Positions 20,828 through 28,872 of a stretch of 40,995 nt of DNA are shown piece by piece. The notes under the pieces were generated by a model. It saw only the letters and a list, made by a program, of their open reading frames with translations. It searched no databases and was not told the origin of the DNA. The stretch lies in the IMG/VR virus record IMGVR_UViG_3300024265_000113, positions 1 to 40,995 of that record, one strand, 5' to 3'. Every line of letters begins with the position of its first letter. Positions within the stretch are counted from its first letter, which is position 1. A program made the translations under genes and the position numbers. Source of the DNA: a virus.

Positions 20828-22063
20828 ATGGCTTTTCAAATCGACTTATCACCACTAGAAAGAAGCTCGCAAAATATAGCGCAGGGACTTTCTAGTGTAG
20901 GCGGCTCAATTGCAGATATTTTGCAAGGCAATAAGCAGCGTGAGCAACAAGAGCAAATGCAAGACTTAATGCAGAAGGCGGCAGGGGGAGATAAGCAAGC
21001 TGTAGAGCAATTATACTCAATAAACCCTAAAGTCGCTGAGCAATTCGAGCAGAGAATAGCAGGACAGCAACAAGCAGGGCGGGTCGAAATAGAAAAAGCA
21101 ACGGCGGGTGTGGTTGAGCAAATGCACCTAGCCAAGTCGCCAGAAGAAATGCAGCTTATTTTTGACGCGGCTGTCGATGATGATCGATTTGATATTGACG
21201 AAGAGGACCGGCCATACTTTACCGACCCTAATGCTAGAAAGGCGCTTATAACTCAAGTTAAGGGCAAGGATTACGCTGCGGCTCTGTTTGGCGATAGTGA
21301 TGTTAAGCTTTCGGCCGAAGCCTCGTCGTTTCAGGATTTAATAAAGGACTTCACCCCGGAAGAGCAAGTCCTAGCAAAAAAAGTAAAGGCAGGCCTGAAA
21401 GGTCGAGCAATGAGCAATGCGGTTTTATCCGCAATAAAAAGCGGCGATATCCAAAGCCTGGCACAAGCAAAAGCAGAAATAAAACAGGCTGAAAAATTCG
21501 GGGAGATGACAGGAACCTCAAGAGCGAAGGCTATCGATAAAGGCTTTGAAAGTATAGTTAAAATTGATGCCGGCATCGGGAATATAGATAGAGCTATAGC
21601 GGCTATCGACAAAGGCGCGGGCGTTGGTGCCGTAGAGAAGCTATGGCCTTCAATCAAAGCAGCATCCGTTGAACTTGACAACATACGCGGCCAAATGGCT
21701 CTTGATGTTGTCGGGGCTACAACCTTTGGCGCGCTATCCAAAGGTGAATTGGATTTAGCTAAGGACATCGCTTTACCTACAGGCTTGGACTCTGCCGAAC
21801 TAAAAGAATATTTAATCAAAAAGAAAACGGCGCAAGAAAAGCTAAAGTCTTATTACAATGAGCAAATTCAATTTCTTGATCAGGGTGGGACTGTCGCTGG
21901 GTTCTTGAGGCAAAAGAAAGGATCGCAGGGGCAGCAAGATAAGGATTCATTTAATAGTACGACGCTAGGGCGTCAAGTTTCCGAACAGGACATATCAGAC
22001 ACATTGCAGGCTAACCCTGGATTAACAAGAGATCAGTTATTCCAACAATTAGGCATTCAATAA
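20828..22063 (+). CDS. Ejection protein, P22 gp20-like position (411 aa)
   Basis: This long helical protein is rich in Gln, Lys and Ala (for example QREQQEQMQDLMQKAAGGDK), without membrane segments. It lies between the gp7- and gp16-like genes exactly as gp20 does in P22 (471 aa). It would be packed inside the capsid and ejected ahead of the DNA. Assignment is by synteny and composition. The stop overlaps the next ATG. Confidence 0.75.
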   Translation: MAFQIDLSPLERSSQNIAQGLSSVGGSIADILQGNKQREQQEQMQDLMQKAAGGDKQAVEQLYSINPKVAEQFEQRIAGQQQAGRVEIEKATAGVVEQMHLAKSPEEMQLIFDAAVDDDRFDIDEEDRPYFTDPNARKALITQVKGKDYAAALFGDSDVKLSAEASSFQDLIKDFTPEEQVLAKKVKAGLKGRAMSNAVLSAIKSGDIQSLAQAKAEIKQAEKFGEMTGTSRAKAIDKGFESIVKIDAGIGNIDRAIAAIDKGAGVGAVEKLWPSIKAASVELDNIRGQMALDVVGATTFGALSKGELDLAKDIALPTGLDSAELKEYLIKKKTAQEKLKSYYNEQIQFLDQGGTVAGFLRQKKGSQGQQDKDSFNSTTLGRQVSEQDISDTLQANPGLTRDQLFQQLGIQ

Positions 22064-23751
22064 TGGCGAATTTACTAGCTGAATTACAGCAGCAACCGCA
22101 ACAAAGAAAGTCGGTTAATTTGCTGTCTGAATTAAATCAGACTTCACAAAAAGCAACACAAGATCCAATATCACAGCTTTCGCCACAGGAACTAGCCCAG
22201 CAGCAAGCAGACATACCAACCGAGGCTAATTTAGCAGCAGAGCAAGCTAGGATTGATGCCATTCCGGCTAGAACGTTAAGTGAAACCATAGAGGGGCTGG
22301 GGGAGGCGGCGCTGACAACTGCGACAGGGGCAACAGGCGGAGCTTTAGGGTTTGGGGCTGGAGCGCTGAGCGGAATAATCGGAGAGCTAACCGGAAGATT
22401 GGAACCGGGAAAGGGGCTTGAGGAAGCTCAAGCTCTAGCGGCTAAGTTAACTTTCGAGCCAAGAAGCGAAGCAGGAAAAGAATTTGTTAGTGATATAGGT
22501 GAGATTGCCGGCGTGCTGCCGCCTGTCTTGGCTGGGGTCGCTCCTGGCAGCTTGCGGGGCTTGAATGCCCCATCAAAACTAAAGCTATCTAACAGTAAAA
22601 GCCTGTTAGCCAAAGAAATAGCAGAAGAATCGACAGGGCAAGTTAAAAAGAGTTTCGAACAAAAATTAACCCCAAGCCGAAAATACAGCAAACAAGCGGG
22701 AGAAGCTGTTAAACAGGGGTTTGATGATGGCATGGTTACGGTTATTACAAACTCAAGCCCCATAGATAAGCGTAGAATGCTACAAATGATTTCTAAGCTA
22801 GAAAAAGGCAAGGGAGATCCTTTATTTCAATCTATAAATAGACCGGCAGATGTGGCTGGTGAATCTTTACTTAGGAAAATAAGATTCCTTAAAAGCAATA
22901 ACAGTCAAGCGGGCAAACAGTTAAATAGGGTGGCCGCAGGATTAAAAGGTAAAGAAGTTGACATAAACGAGCCTGTGAAATCTTTTTTTAATGATGCCGC
23001 TGAGCTTGGTGTTAAGTTTGATGAGAATCTTAAACCAGACTTTGAAGGCTCACAAATAGAAACCATAGCCCCGGCTAAAAAGCTAATAAGAGATTTGTCG
23101 CTAAGAATAAGACGAAACCCAGAGCCCGACGCTCTTGATGCTCATAAGTTCAAAAGGTTCATTGACGAGAATGTTACATTCGGTAAGGTAGCCAAAGGGC
23201 TTGGCGGTCAAACTGAGCGGATAGCCAAAAAACTTAGGGCGGGAGTTAACGAGACTTTGGGTAGTCAATTCGACAAATATAAAGAGGCCAACTTTAGATA
23301 CTCCGAAACTATCGACGCTATAGAATTATTACAAAAAGCAGCCGGTAGTAAAGTTGACTTCTTTGGTCCTAATGCTGACAAGGCTTTAGGCACTGTATTA
23401 CGAAGACTAGAAAGCAACGCTCAATCAAGAATACCAATAATGGACGCGATCAAAAATGCAGAAATCGTTGCCAAAAAGTTCGGCGGTGCTTTCGATGACG
23501 ATATATTGACGCAGGTCCTTTTCGCTGATGAATTAGAGGCTGTATTTGGCGGCGCTGCAAGGACTTCGCTAAAGGGTCAGGTTAAAGGTGCTAATATTGA
23601 GTCTGCTATTGATCTATCTCAAATGTCTATACCTGGCGCAGTAGCGGTAGGGGCAAAGGCAGGAGTCAGGAAGTTAAGAGGCATCAACGAGAAGAACCAA
23701 CTTAAATCAATAAAAGCACTTTTAAAAGCAAGCACACCAAAAACTAAATAA
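22063..23751 (+). CDS. Ejection protein, P22 gp16-like position (562 aa)
   Basis: The N-terminal 60 residues are Gln-rich, then a hydrophobic glycine-rich segment at about 76-103 (TTATGATGGALGFGAGALSG) could insert in a membrane. The rest is a long basic helical region. In P22 gp16 (609 aa) is the ejection protein needed for DNA entry. Order, size and the glycine-rich hydrophobic stretch agree; no lytic transglycosylase motif is seen. Confidence 0.75.
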   Translation: MANLLAELQQQPQQRKSVNLLSELNQTSQKATQDPISQLSPQELAQQQADIPTEANLAAEQARIDAIPARTLSETIEGLGEAALTTATGATGGALGFGAGALSGIIGELTGRLEPGKGLEEAQALAAKLTFEPRSEAGKEFVSDIGEIAGVLPPVLAGVAPGSLRGLNAPSKLKLSNSKSLLAKEIAEESTGQVKKSFEQKLTPSRKYSKQAGEAVKQGFDDGMVTVITNSSPIDKRRMLQMISKLEKGKGDPLFQSINRPADVAGESLLRKIRFLKSNNSQAGKQLNRVAAGLKGKEVDINEPVKSFFNDAAELGVKFDENLKPDFEGSQIETIAPAKKLIRDLSLRIRRNPEPDALDAHKFKRFIDENVTFGKVAKGLGGQTERIAKKLRAGVNETLGSQFDKYKEANFRYSETIDAIELLQKAAGSKVDFFGPNADKALGTVLRRLESNAQSRIPIMDAIKNAEIVAKKFGGAFDDDILTQVLFADELEAVFGGAARTSLKGQVKGANIESAIDLSQMSIPGAVAVGAKAGVRKLRGINEKNQLKSIKALLKASTPKTK

Positions 23752-23765
23752 ATAGGTGAAATCAA

Positions 23766-25739
23766 ATGTCCGTCATAAACTTTCCAATTCTTTATATACC
23801 CGATCCAACAAAGGGGCGCCCATTATTTAATGGGCAAATATTTGTAGGGATTCCTGACCTCGACCCCGAAGTAGTAATAAACCAAAAACAGTTAAACGTT
23901 ATCCAAGAGGACGGCACTGTAGTGCCTGTTGATCAACCGTTTTTTTTGAGTTCTGGTGGTGTTCCGATCTATCAAAACCAAACTGTCAGGCTTGATGTTG
24001 CTGGAAATTACTCATTAAAAATACTAGATAATCTTGGCGCTCAAAAGTATTTAATAGAAAACGTGTTCGAAGGCGAGCCAGTAACTCAAGCCGATATAGA
24101 CCGCCTAAAACCTGACACGCTAGCAATATGGCAAGCTGACACCTCGGCATTGGCTGATGATGTTATAACCACCAAAGAGTTCGCTACAGGCGATGGCGGC
24201 GGCGCAGATTATGACGTAATTGCAGGAACCGGAACAGCAAATACAGCCGATAAAATTGCACATGGCACTCTATCACTAACGGCAGTATACAGACCCGAAC
24301 CAACAGTTAAAATCAGTCAAATTGGCGGTAACTCAACATCGACAAGTGCGGCCACTATGACGGCACTTGCTACTTTTACTACAGTTGAATTTGATGTCGA
24401 AACAAAGAAAACTGGCACTTATTTTATACCAGCTAATCAGAAGATTATATTTTCAGCTAACGTTATTCAAAATGATGACACATTTTCGTTTGTCGGCAAC
24501 GCAATTGGGTGGTCGCTAGCTGGCTCAGGAAAGATACACAGGGCGGCAGGATTGCCCGTTTCCTTTATCGCAAATTCAATTGGCTTGTTAATATCATCAA
24601 CGGCGTTTGGTTGGTCAATTTCTGGTGACATTAGAATCGAGCACTTTGCTGGCTCAGGCATTACGCTGAATGGTAGTGATATATTAGTGCCACCTGTTAG
24701 CCGATCTAAAATATCGGGGCTAACTTGCCATGAGAACGCGCAGAACTGGGAAATACTAGCGGGATTCCCTGCGGAGTATGTATCTATAGTAAACTGCTAT
24801 GCTACTGACGGAACAGTTGTTGGGGTGCTAGAAGAGGCCGGTAACGTCAACTGGGTGGGAGGGACAATATCAGGAAACAAAGGCGGTGTCCACCTTAGGC
24901 AACCAGTGAGCGGAGCTAACCCTCATCACGGAATGTTTGTGGGTGTTCATATAAATCACAACATTGACTTCCAGGTTCACGCCGAAATTGTTGCCCTTGG
25001 CTATGACTTCTCTGCATGTCATTTCTTTGATAACGCTGACCCCTCAACAGGGCGCATCATTCTTGATAGTTGCCGCGGGATAAATATCACAGGCGGCACA
25101 ATTGGCTGTAATGTCGCATATACAGACACGAATCCAATAACGGCAAACATTGGAATGAATAGAATATCTGGCAATAAAATGGAAGCCGCCGCCGCAATTG
25201 TCACAGGCATTGGATTTGATAGAACAAAATTATTTGTAGAAGGGAATTTCGATATTAGCGGCGATTGGTTATTTAATGACTCTTCGCGCTTGCATGGTTT
25301 AATAAGGGCGCAGGCTAACGAGGTAATAACTGGATCGACTAGCTACAACCTGGTTGTATTGTTAGGCGCTGTAGGTGGCGGAACTAATATTTTAGCTGAT
25401 AACCGAGACGCGTTTACCACAGGTAATTTCGTTGTGCCTTGGTTTGTTGATTTAATCACAAGAATAGGGATAGATTTCACATTCTCTCAAGCGTTAATAG
25501 GCTCAGAAATATTAACAATAAGCCGTGATGACTCTGGTGGAGGAACGTTTTCTACACTATTCACATACAACTTTTTAAACGCTAGCTGGACAACGGCATT
25601 ACAATCAACAATAACAGCATCGCATAGGTTTCCAGTTAGTTCTGGTGGTCAAATGTCTGTGTTTATTAGTGGGTTTTCAGCGGCCAACTCTATAACAATC
25701 AAAGAAGGCGCATTCATTAACTTTGATAGTCAGAATTAA
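23766..25739 (+). CDS. Tailspike with P22-type head-binding domain (657 aa)
   Basis: Residues 1-105 match the P22 tailspike head-binding domain: IPDPTKGRPLFNGQIFVG, PVDQPFFLSSGGVP and LDVAGNYSLKILD. Then a linker leads to the right-handed beta-helix region, with repeated short strands and the opening GDGGGADYDV typical of phage spikes. P22 gp9 is 667 residues. It should recognise surface polysaccharide and may cleave it; the receptor part is unlike P22, as expected for a different host. It is the last + strand gene of the virion operon. Confidence 0.92.
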   Translation: MSVINFPILYIPDPTKGRPLFNGQIFVGIPDLDPEVVINQKQLNVIQEDGTVVPVDQPFFLSSGGVPIYQNQTVRLDVAGNYSLKILDNLGAQKYLIENVFEGEPVTQADIDRLKPDTLAIWQADTSALADDVITTKEFATGDGGGADYDVIAGTGTANTADKIAHGTLSLTAVYRPEPTVKISQIGGNSTSTSAATMTALATFTTVEFDVETKKTGTYFIPANQKIIFSANVIQNDDTFSFVGNAIGWSLAGSGKIHRAAGLPVSFIANSIGLLISSTAFGWSISGDIRIEHFAGSGITLNGSDILVPPVSRSKISGLTCHENAQNWEILAGFPAEYVSIVNCYATDGTVVGVLEEAGNVNWVGGTISGNKGGVHLRQPVSGANPHHGMFVGVHINHNIDFQVHAEIVALGYDFSACHFFDNADPSTGRIILDSCRGINITGGTIGCNVAYTDTNPITANIGMNRISGNKMEAAAAIVTGIGFDRTKLFVEGNFDISGDWLFNDSSRLHGLIRAQANEVITGSTSYNLVVLLGAVGGGTNILADNRDAFTTGNFVVPWFVDLITRIGIDFTFSQALIGSEILTISRDDSGGGTFSTLFTYNFLNASWTTALQSTITASHRFPVSSGGQMSVFISGFSAANSITIKEGAFINFDSQN

Positions 25740-25744
25740 AGATA

Positions 25745-25778
25745 AGGCCCCAAGGAAGGGGTAATCACTTTAGTGATG
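25745..25778. terminator. Convergent hairpin region between late and early operons
   Basis: CCCC/GGGG (25748-25761) and ATCAC/GTGAT (25764-25777) form two adjacent hairpins between the tailspike stop and the end of the minus-strand operon. T-runs are short on both sides, so termination may be weak in either direction. Confidence 0.5.
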
Positions 25779-25907
25779 TTATTCTTCCCACCCACCTTCA
25801 CAGTCGCACTCTTCTACGTCACAACTTCCCCAACCGTGCTCATCTGGGTCATGCTCACAAGTGCATTCACAAAAATATTGCATTTGGTCGAATTTTTCAT
25901 CTTCCAT
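25779..25907 (-). CDS. Acidic cysteine-rich microprotein, copy 2 (42 aa)
   Basis: Read on the minus strand, this is a close relative of the protein at 12079. It keeps all six Cys, both His and the blocks CTCEH, EHGWGSCDVE and CDCEGGWEE, while the N-terminal dozen residues diverge. The start overlaps the preceding stop (TAATG). Strong retention of the Cys pattern in two differently regulated copies argues that it is made and useful, perhaps as a metal- or partner-binding peptide. No known family. Confidence 0.78.
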   Translation of the reverse strand: MEDEKFDQMQYFCECTCEHDPDEHGWGSCDVEECDCEGGWEE

Positions 25908-26110
25908 TATTTTTCTCCATATAGTGCTTGTTTAATTTTAGATCGGCAACTTCTACAAACTGAGATTCTAGATCCTTGCTCAGTTGCTAGGGCTGCGTGT
26001 TGAGCGTCGGTAAACATCCAGTTTGTCGGATCTTTACCGCACCATGTAACAACTTTGCTTTTACTTAGCTTTTTACCATCTTGGTATTCAAACTTAACTA
26101 CACATGACAT
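25907..26110 (-). CDS. Small Cys-containing protein, 67 aa
   Basis: ATG at 26110 is preferred because AAGG lies upstream at good spacing; an in-frame ATG at 26119 exists. The protein starts as a beta unit (CVVKFEYQDGKKL), then a helix, and ends VCRSCRSKIKQALYG. The CxxC near the end and WCG earlier could bind zinc. This type of small protein is common in phage early operons, function unknown. Confidence 0.6.
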   Translation of the reverse strand: MSCVVKFEYQDGKKLSKSKVVTWCGKDPTNWMFTDAQHAALATEQGSRISVCRSCRSKIKQALYGEK

Positions 26111-26121
26111 TTTTACCATCC

Positions 26122-26298
26122 TTAACTAAAAGCTACAGCTGCTATTATTAAAGAGCTAACCAGAAAAGCAACCTGGCTTAATCTTCTTTCGTTGTACATA
26201 TCACTTAAGGCGCCCCCACTTATCATCATAAGTTTCATGCCTGAAAAAGCCCAAATCATGCAAGGTATAAAAAATAACATTTCTAAACTGATATTCAT
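26122..26298 (-). CDS. Small membrane protein, 58 aa
   Basis: Start ATG at 26298 follows a perfect AGGAGAGGG site. Two hydrophobic segments (about 7-27 and 41-57) flank a short charged loop (DMYNERRLSQ). No family recognised. Its place in the early operon suggests takeover or exclusion of other phages rather than lysis, but this is a guess. Confidence 0.6.
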   Translation of the reverse strand: MNISLEMLFFIPCMIWAFSGMKLMMISGGALSDMYNERRLSQVAFLVSSLIIAAVAFS

Positions 26299-26322
26299 AA
26301 TCCCTCTCCTATCTGCTGTAAT

Positions 26323-26760
26323 TTATTTCTTATCTTCAGCCATAATAATCCCATGACTTTGAAGAAAAGGTTCAATATCTTTAACTGAGCAACCAGTAAA
26401 ACTAATCGATTTTAATACCCATTTATTTAGTTTGTAATCATATCTACATCTAGGTTTGGTAATAATTTTTTCGTCCTGTTTAACTGCAGGTATAAATTTT
26501 AATTTGTCATTTACCTCAGAATGAAACTCCCCTTTGACATAAGGAGTGTTTTTATCTACAGCTTTAAATTTACGTAACAATTCAATCTTCCCTTGTTTCC
26601 ACCTCCATTTTTCCAACTCATCTATTAATTTTTTATTTCGTCGTTCAGCATGTCCTGGGTAATAATACTTATCCAATAGATGGCAAGCAAAGCATGATAA
26701 AATTAATGATAACGCTAGCCAAGCAGCGATAATTATATTTGCAATATCTTGGTCTGACAT
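26323..26760 (-). CDS. Membrane-anchored protein with a small domain shared with the 29459 gene (145 aa)
   Basis: Residues 8-28 form one membrane helix. The remaining part is soluble, and near residue 102 it has KPRCRYDYKLNKWVLKSISF, which resembles KPRFKYNWKLEKWELQINLV in the 72-residue protein at 29459; the earlier KWRWKQGK stretch also has a counterpart there. So this is a membrane-tethered version of that small domain. The start is preceded by the repeated TAGGACGGAAAA module. Function unknown. Confidence 0.62.
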   Translation of the reverse strand: MSDQDIANIIIAAWLALSLILSCFACHLLDKYYYPGHAERRNKKLIDELEKWRWKQGKIELLRKFKAVDKNTPYVKGEFHSEVNDKLKFIPAVKQDEKIITKPRCRYDYKLNKWVLKSISFTGCSVKDIEPFLQSHGIIMAEDKK

Positions 26761-26770
26761 ATTTTCCGTC

Positions 26771-27055
26771 CTATTTTAATTTATCTAAAACTGAATCAAA
26801 TATTTTATTACTATCTTCTTCAGACAATACTGTTTTTGTTAACTTTAAAATCAATTCAAAACATTCTGTTTTAGACATTTCAGATACAATTGATAAAGCA
26901 GCATCTATTTTTTTATAACCTAAAACTTCATCTTCAGAAACTTGCATTCCATGATCACAATGTGGTGTATCCTTTTGAGGAGAAACCCATATAAAACCAT
27001 CATTTTCTGAATATTTAATTAATTTTACAAAAACTGGCATCCTATCTTCACTCAT
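26771..27055 (-). CDS. Hypothetical protein, 94 aa
   Basis: The N-terminal half is beta-type with HCDHG in the middle (possible metal site), and the C-terminal half is helical and acidic. Both its start and its stop are formed by copies of the repeated TAGGACGGAAAA module: TAG in the downstream copy is its stop codon. No family recognised. Confidence 0.55.
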   Translation of the reverse strand: MSEDRMPVFVKLIKYSENDGFIWVSPQKDTPHCDHGMQVSEDEVLGYKKIDAALSIVSEMSKTECFELILKLTKTVLSEEDSNKIFDSVLDKLK

Positions 27056-27067
27056 AATTTTTCCGTC

Positions 27068-27265
27068 CTATTTAGTTGTTAAGCTTTCTTGATATTCTCT
27101 GCCTTTTTCAAATGCAGCCTGGACTGTTGTATCAAGTAAATTATGTAAATCTCTGAGTAGTTTCCCTTGCTCTTCAATGTCATAACAACGCGCGCGCAAC
27201 ACAGCTTCATTAATATCTTCGTATTCACTATCAAGGCGACATTTTACCTTTACACATATATTCAT
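27068..27265 (-). CDS. Hypothetical protein, 65 aa
   Basis: A short strand (ICVKVKCRL) is followed by two helices. The start is preceded by TAGGACGGAAAATT and the stop TAG belongs to the next copy of the same module. Possibly a small binding protein of the early operon; no family recognised. Confidence 0.55.
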   Translation of the reverse strand: MNICVKVKCRLDSEYEDINEAVLRARCYDIEEQGKLLRDLHNLLDTTVQAAFEKGREYQESLTTK

Positions 27266-27284
27266 AATTTTCCGTCCTATTTAA

Positions 27285-27350
27285 TTAAAATGGCCTTCCA
27301 CTATCATCAGGGTTGTTGTCTCGAATTAGTTTAAATAGACAAAACATCAT
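27285..27350 (-). CDS. Possible 21-residue peptide ending in DSGRPF
   Basis: This frame overlaps the end of the nuclease gene at 27331 and fills an otherwise empty gap. Its end, NNPDDSGRPF, looks like the conserved end of small phage proteins. There is no clear ribosome site, so translation would depend on coupling to the upstream gene. Confidence 0.35.
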   Translation of the reverse strand: MMFCLFKLIRDNNPDDSGRPF

Positions 27351-27600
27351 CAATGCTAGTTATTAATTTGTACTCACCTTGCCATTCATCTTTAAATTTT
27401 ATCTCTCCTTTTGATAATTTTTGCTGACTTGGTGGCTTTGAACCGTCTTTTATTTCCACGGCAATTGTTCTTCCGCCTTTGCTGACTATAATGTCACAGC
27501 AATTCTTTAGTTGGCTAATGATTAAAACATACCAACCAAGATCGCGGAACACCTTTACTATTTCCGGTTGATTTGCGTCAACCCTTGCTGCTCTAAACAT
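27331..27600 (-). CDS. VRR-NUC-like / PD-(D/E)XK nuclease, 89 aa
   Basis: The sequence RAARVDANQPEIVKVFRDLG is followed by D36 in CDIIVSKGG and E49-x-K51 in VEIKDG, the D...ExK catalytic set of small phage VRR-NUC type nucleases. KPPSQQKLSKGE and W..EYKLITSIDD follow the usual family layout. It may resolve branched DNA during recombination. It is in a run with YbcO- and NinB-like genes and overlaps the YbcO gene end by eight bases. Confidence 0.78.
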   Translation of the reverse strand: MFRAARVDANQPEIVKVFRDLGWYVLIISQLKNCCDIIVSKGGRTIAVEIKDGSKPPSQQKLSKGEIKFKDEWQGEYKLITSIDDVLSI

Positions 27601-27868
27601 TTACTAACCCCTTGTCAATAAGTTTCATAATTGTTTCTTGATTGGCTCTCATTTGGTCTTCGTAATCAACCTTGCTAGCGTCAAGTAATAAATGACGCTC
27701 ATAGCAAGCGTAAACACCAAATATATCAGGCGATTTAAAGCCCGTACCGCGATAGTTTGAGTTTAAATGCGCCAACACTACCTTACCCTCTTCATCGTGC
27801 GAGCATTTAGGGCTTACGCGCAATGAGCAGCATTCGTTCTTAGCTGACTTGGTTATCTTACTGGCCAT
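27593..27868 (-). CDS. YbcO/DUF1364-like putative nuclease, 91 aa
   Basis: The order KITKSAKNECCSLRVSPKC, then VVLAHLNSNYRGTGFKSPD, then ACYERH fits the YbcO (DUF1364) family found in the nin region of lambdoid phages. This family is an HNH-like Cys/His-rich nuclease. The usual CHD in the last motif is YERH here, so one ligand may differ. It overlaps NinB upstream and the VRR-NUC-like gene downstream. Confidence 0.75.
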   Translation of the reverse strand: MASKITKSAKNECCSLRVSPKCSHDEEGKVVLAHLNSNYRGTGFKSPDIFGVYACYERHLLLDASKVDYEDQMRANQETIMKLIDKGLVNV

Positions 27869-28283
27869 TTGATTTATCCTTTAATTTTTGATATTCGTTA
27901 TCGTCGGGCATTGGCAAAATAATCATTTTGTCGATCGCCCATTGCTCAATTCGATTTAAGTAAAAATGCATTTCGCCAACATCAAGCCGTTTGGTTGATC
28001 TCTCTGATGTTTGACCTACCGGAAGCGGTACCACCTTTACCGGGCAAAAGTAGCGCTTAAAATAACAGTGCCAAGTTTCAGAGTCATAGTAAGAGCCGCC
28101 AACTTCGACGGTGTTAGCTATTTCAGTAAGCCATTTCCAATATAAGCTATTTTGATCAACGCTTCGTTTTTCTCGCCACTTAACAATTTTTACCCGAAAC
28201 CTGCCGCCCTTTAACACAAGCTCAGTGCATAACTTAAAGAACGCTGATAATGTGTCTATACTTAGGCAGAAATCTTCTTTCAT
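27858..28283 (-). CDS. ninB: NinB (Orf)-family recombination mediator, 141 aa
   Basis: The motif KWREKRSVDQNSLYWKWL (residues 35-52), WHCYFKRYFCPVKVVP and the closing ERSTKRLDVGEMHFYLNRIE match the NinB/Orf family (lambda Orf is 146 aa). Lambda Orf binds single-stranded DNA and helps the phage strand-annealing protein, replacing host RecFOR. Start ATG at 28283 follows AGAGGATAAC. It leads the three-gene recombination block NinB-YbcO-VRR-NUC. Confidence 0.85.
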   Translation of the reverse strand: MKEDFCLSIDTLSAFFKLCTELVLKGGRFRVKIVKWREKRSVDQNSLYWKWLTEIANTVEVGGSYYDSETWHCYFKRYFCPVKVVPLPVGQTSERSTKRLDVGEMHFYLNRIEQWAIDKMIILPMPDDNEYQKLKDKSNGQ

Positions 28284-28311
28284 GTTATCCTCTGCTTTGT
28301 TAGTTCTCTTT

Positions 28312-28336
28312 GCCCATCTTATTGATGGGCTTTTTT
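28312..28336 (+). terminator. Intrinsic terminator pointing against the minus-strand operon
   Basis: GCCCATC/GATGGGC gives a perfect 7-bp stem with loop TTATT, followed by six T on the + strand. The T-run overlaps the stop codon of the minus gene at 28335. In minus direction there is no T-run, so it acts on + transcripts only. Two more such sites are at 34162 and 35221. Confidence 0.75.
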
Positions 28337-28511
28337 AATCGGAATCATCAGTAATTATATCTTCATAAGTTATCTTCGTGTCGTGCCTCTGCATCCAGGT
28401 TGGAATATTTTCATTAAGCCAATTCCAGGCATCGCTTTCAGTTTTCAGCCCGTCATACCACCTGACATATTTAACTAGCTCGTCGATTTCGGATTGAGAC
28501 TTAAGGCTCAT
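28335..28511 (-). CDS. Hypothetical protein, 58 aa
   Basis: ATG at 28511 follows AAGAGG and overlaps the end of the 28508 gene. The protein is acidic and tryptophan-rich (RWYDG, AWNWL, PTWMQRHD) and ends DDSD. Its TAA stop lies inside the T-run of a + strand terminator. No family recognised. Confidence 0.6.
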   Translation of the reverse strand: MSLKSQSEIDELVKYVRWYDGLKTESDAWNWLNENIPTWMQRHDTKITYEDIITDDSD

Positions 28512-28669
28512 CGCCCCGACCTCTTAAATTTCCCGCGGCGATTCTTCTTGTGCGGTGGTGTGAATGATTCTAACTGCCTTTTGTCAAATTTATAGTTAAA
28601 CACTGGCAAAATAAAAGCTGGTAATGCTAGAGCTAAGCCTAACGCACATATTAATTGGGATTTATTCAT
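28508..28669 (-). CDS. Small membrane-anchored basic protein, 53 aa
   Basis: ATG at 28669 follows GAGGAATAAA. One hydrophobic segment (5-24) precedes a very basic tail (HKKNRRGKFKRSGR). Longer upstream starts are in frame but lack a ribosome site and would overlap the previous gene. The stop overlaps the next gene. Possibly membrane- and nucleic-acid-contacting; unknown. Confidence 0.55.
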   Translation of the reverse strand: MNKSQLICALGLALALPAFILPVFNYKFDKRQLESFTPPHKKNRRGKFKRSGR

Positions 28670-28670
28670 T

Positions 28671-28871
28671 TTATTCCTCATTTTTAGCCGCCTTAGCAGC
28701 CTGCTCTGCGTCGTATGCAACTTTAGCCTTGTCAGGACGGTCATAACCGAACATTTTATTGAAGCTGGTAATCATATTGCCTTGCTGCTTGACCACATCT
28801 TTAAGCGCTTGGACATTTTCGACTGGCTTGATTAATGGCGCCCATAATAGTGCGTTCATATTGAATAGCAT
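28671..28871 (-). CDS. Hypothetical protein, 66 aa
   Basis: ATG at 28871 is chosen because GGGAG lies eight bases upstream; an in-frame ATG at 28901 would overlap the previous gene by 29 bases. The chain has a hydrophobic start (NALLWAPLI), a helical middle and an Ala/Lys/Glu-rich tail. No family recognised. Confidence 0.55.
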   Translation of the reverse strand: MLFNMNALLWAPLIKPVENVQALKDVVKQQGNMITSFNKMFGYDRPDKAKVAYDAEQAAKAAKNEE

Positions 28872-28872
28872 G

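Noticed and set aside
21331-21819. Minus-strand frame of 162 codons in the gp20-like gene
   Set aside because: Ala/Ser/Ile-rich translation typical of antisense of a Gln/Lys/Asp-rich helical gene; no start signals.
25773-26003. Plus-strand frame of 76 codons after the tailspike
   Set aside because: It is the antisense of the conserved cysteine-rich microprotein and the following small gene.
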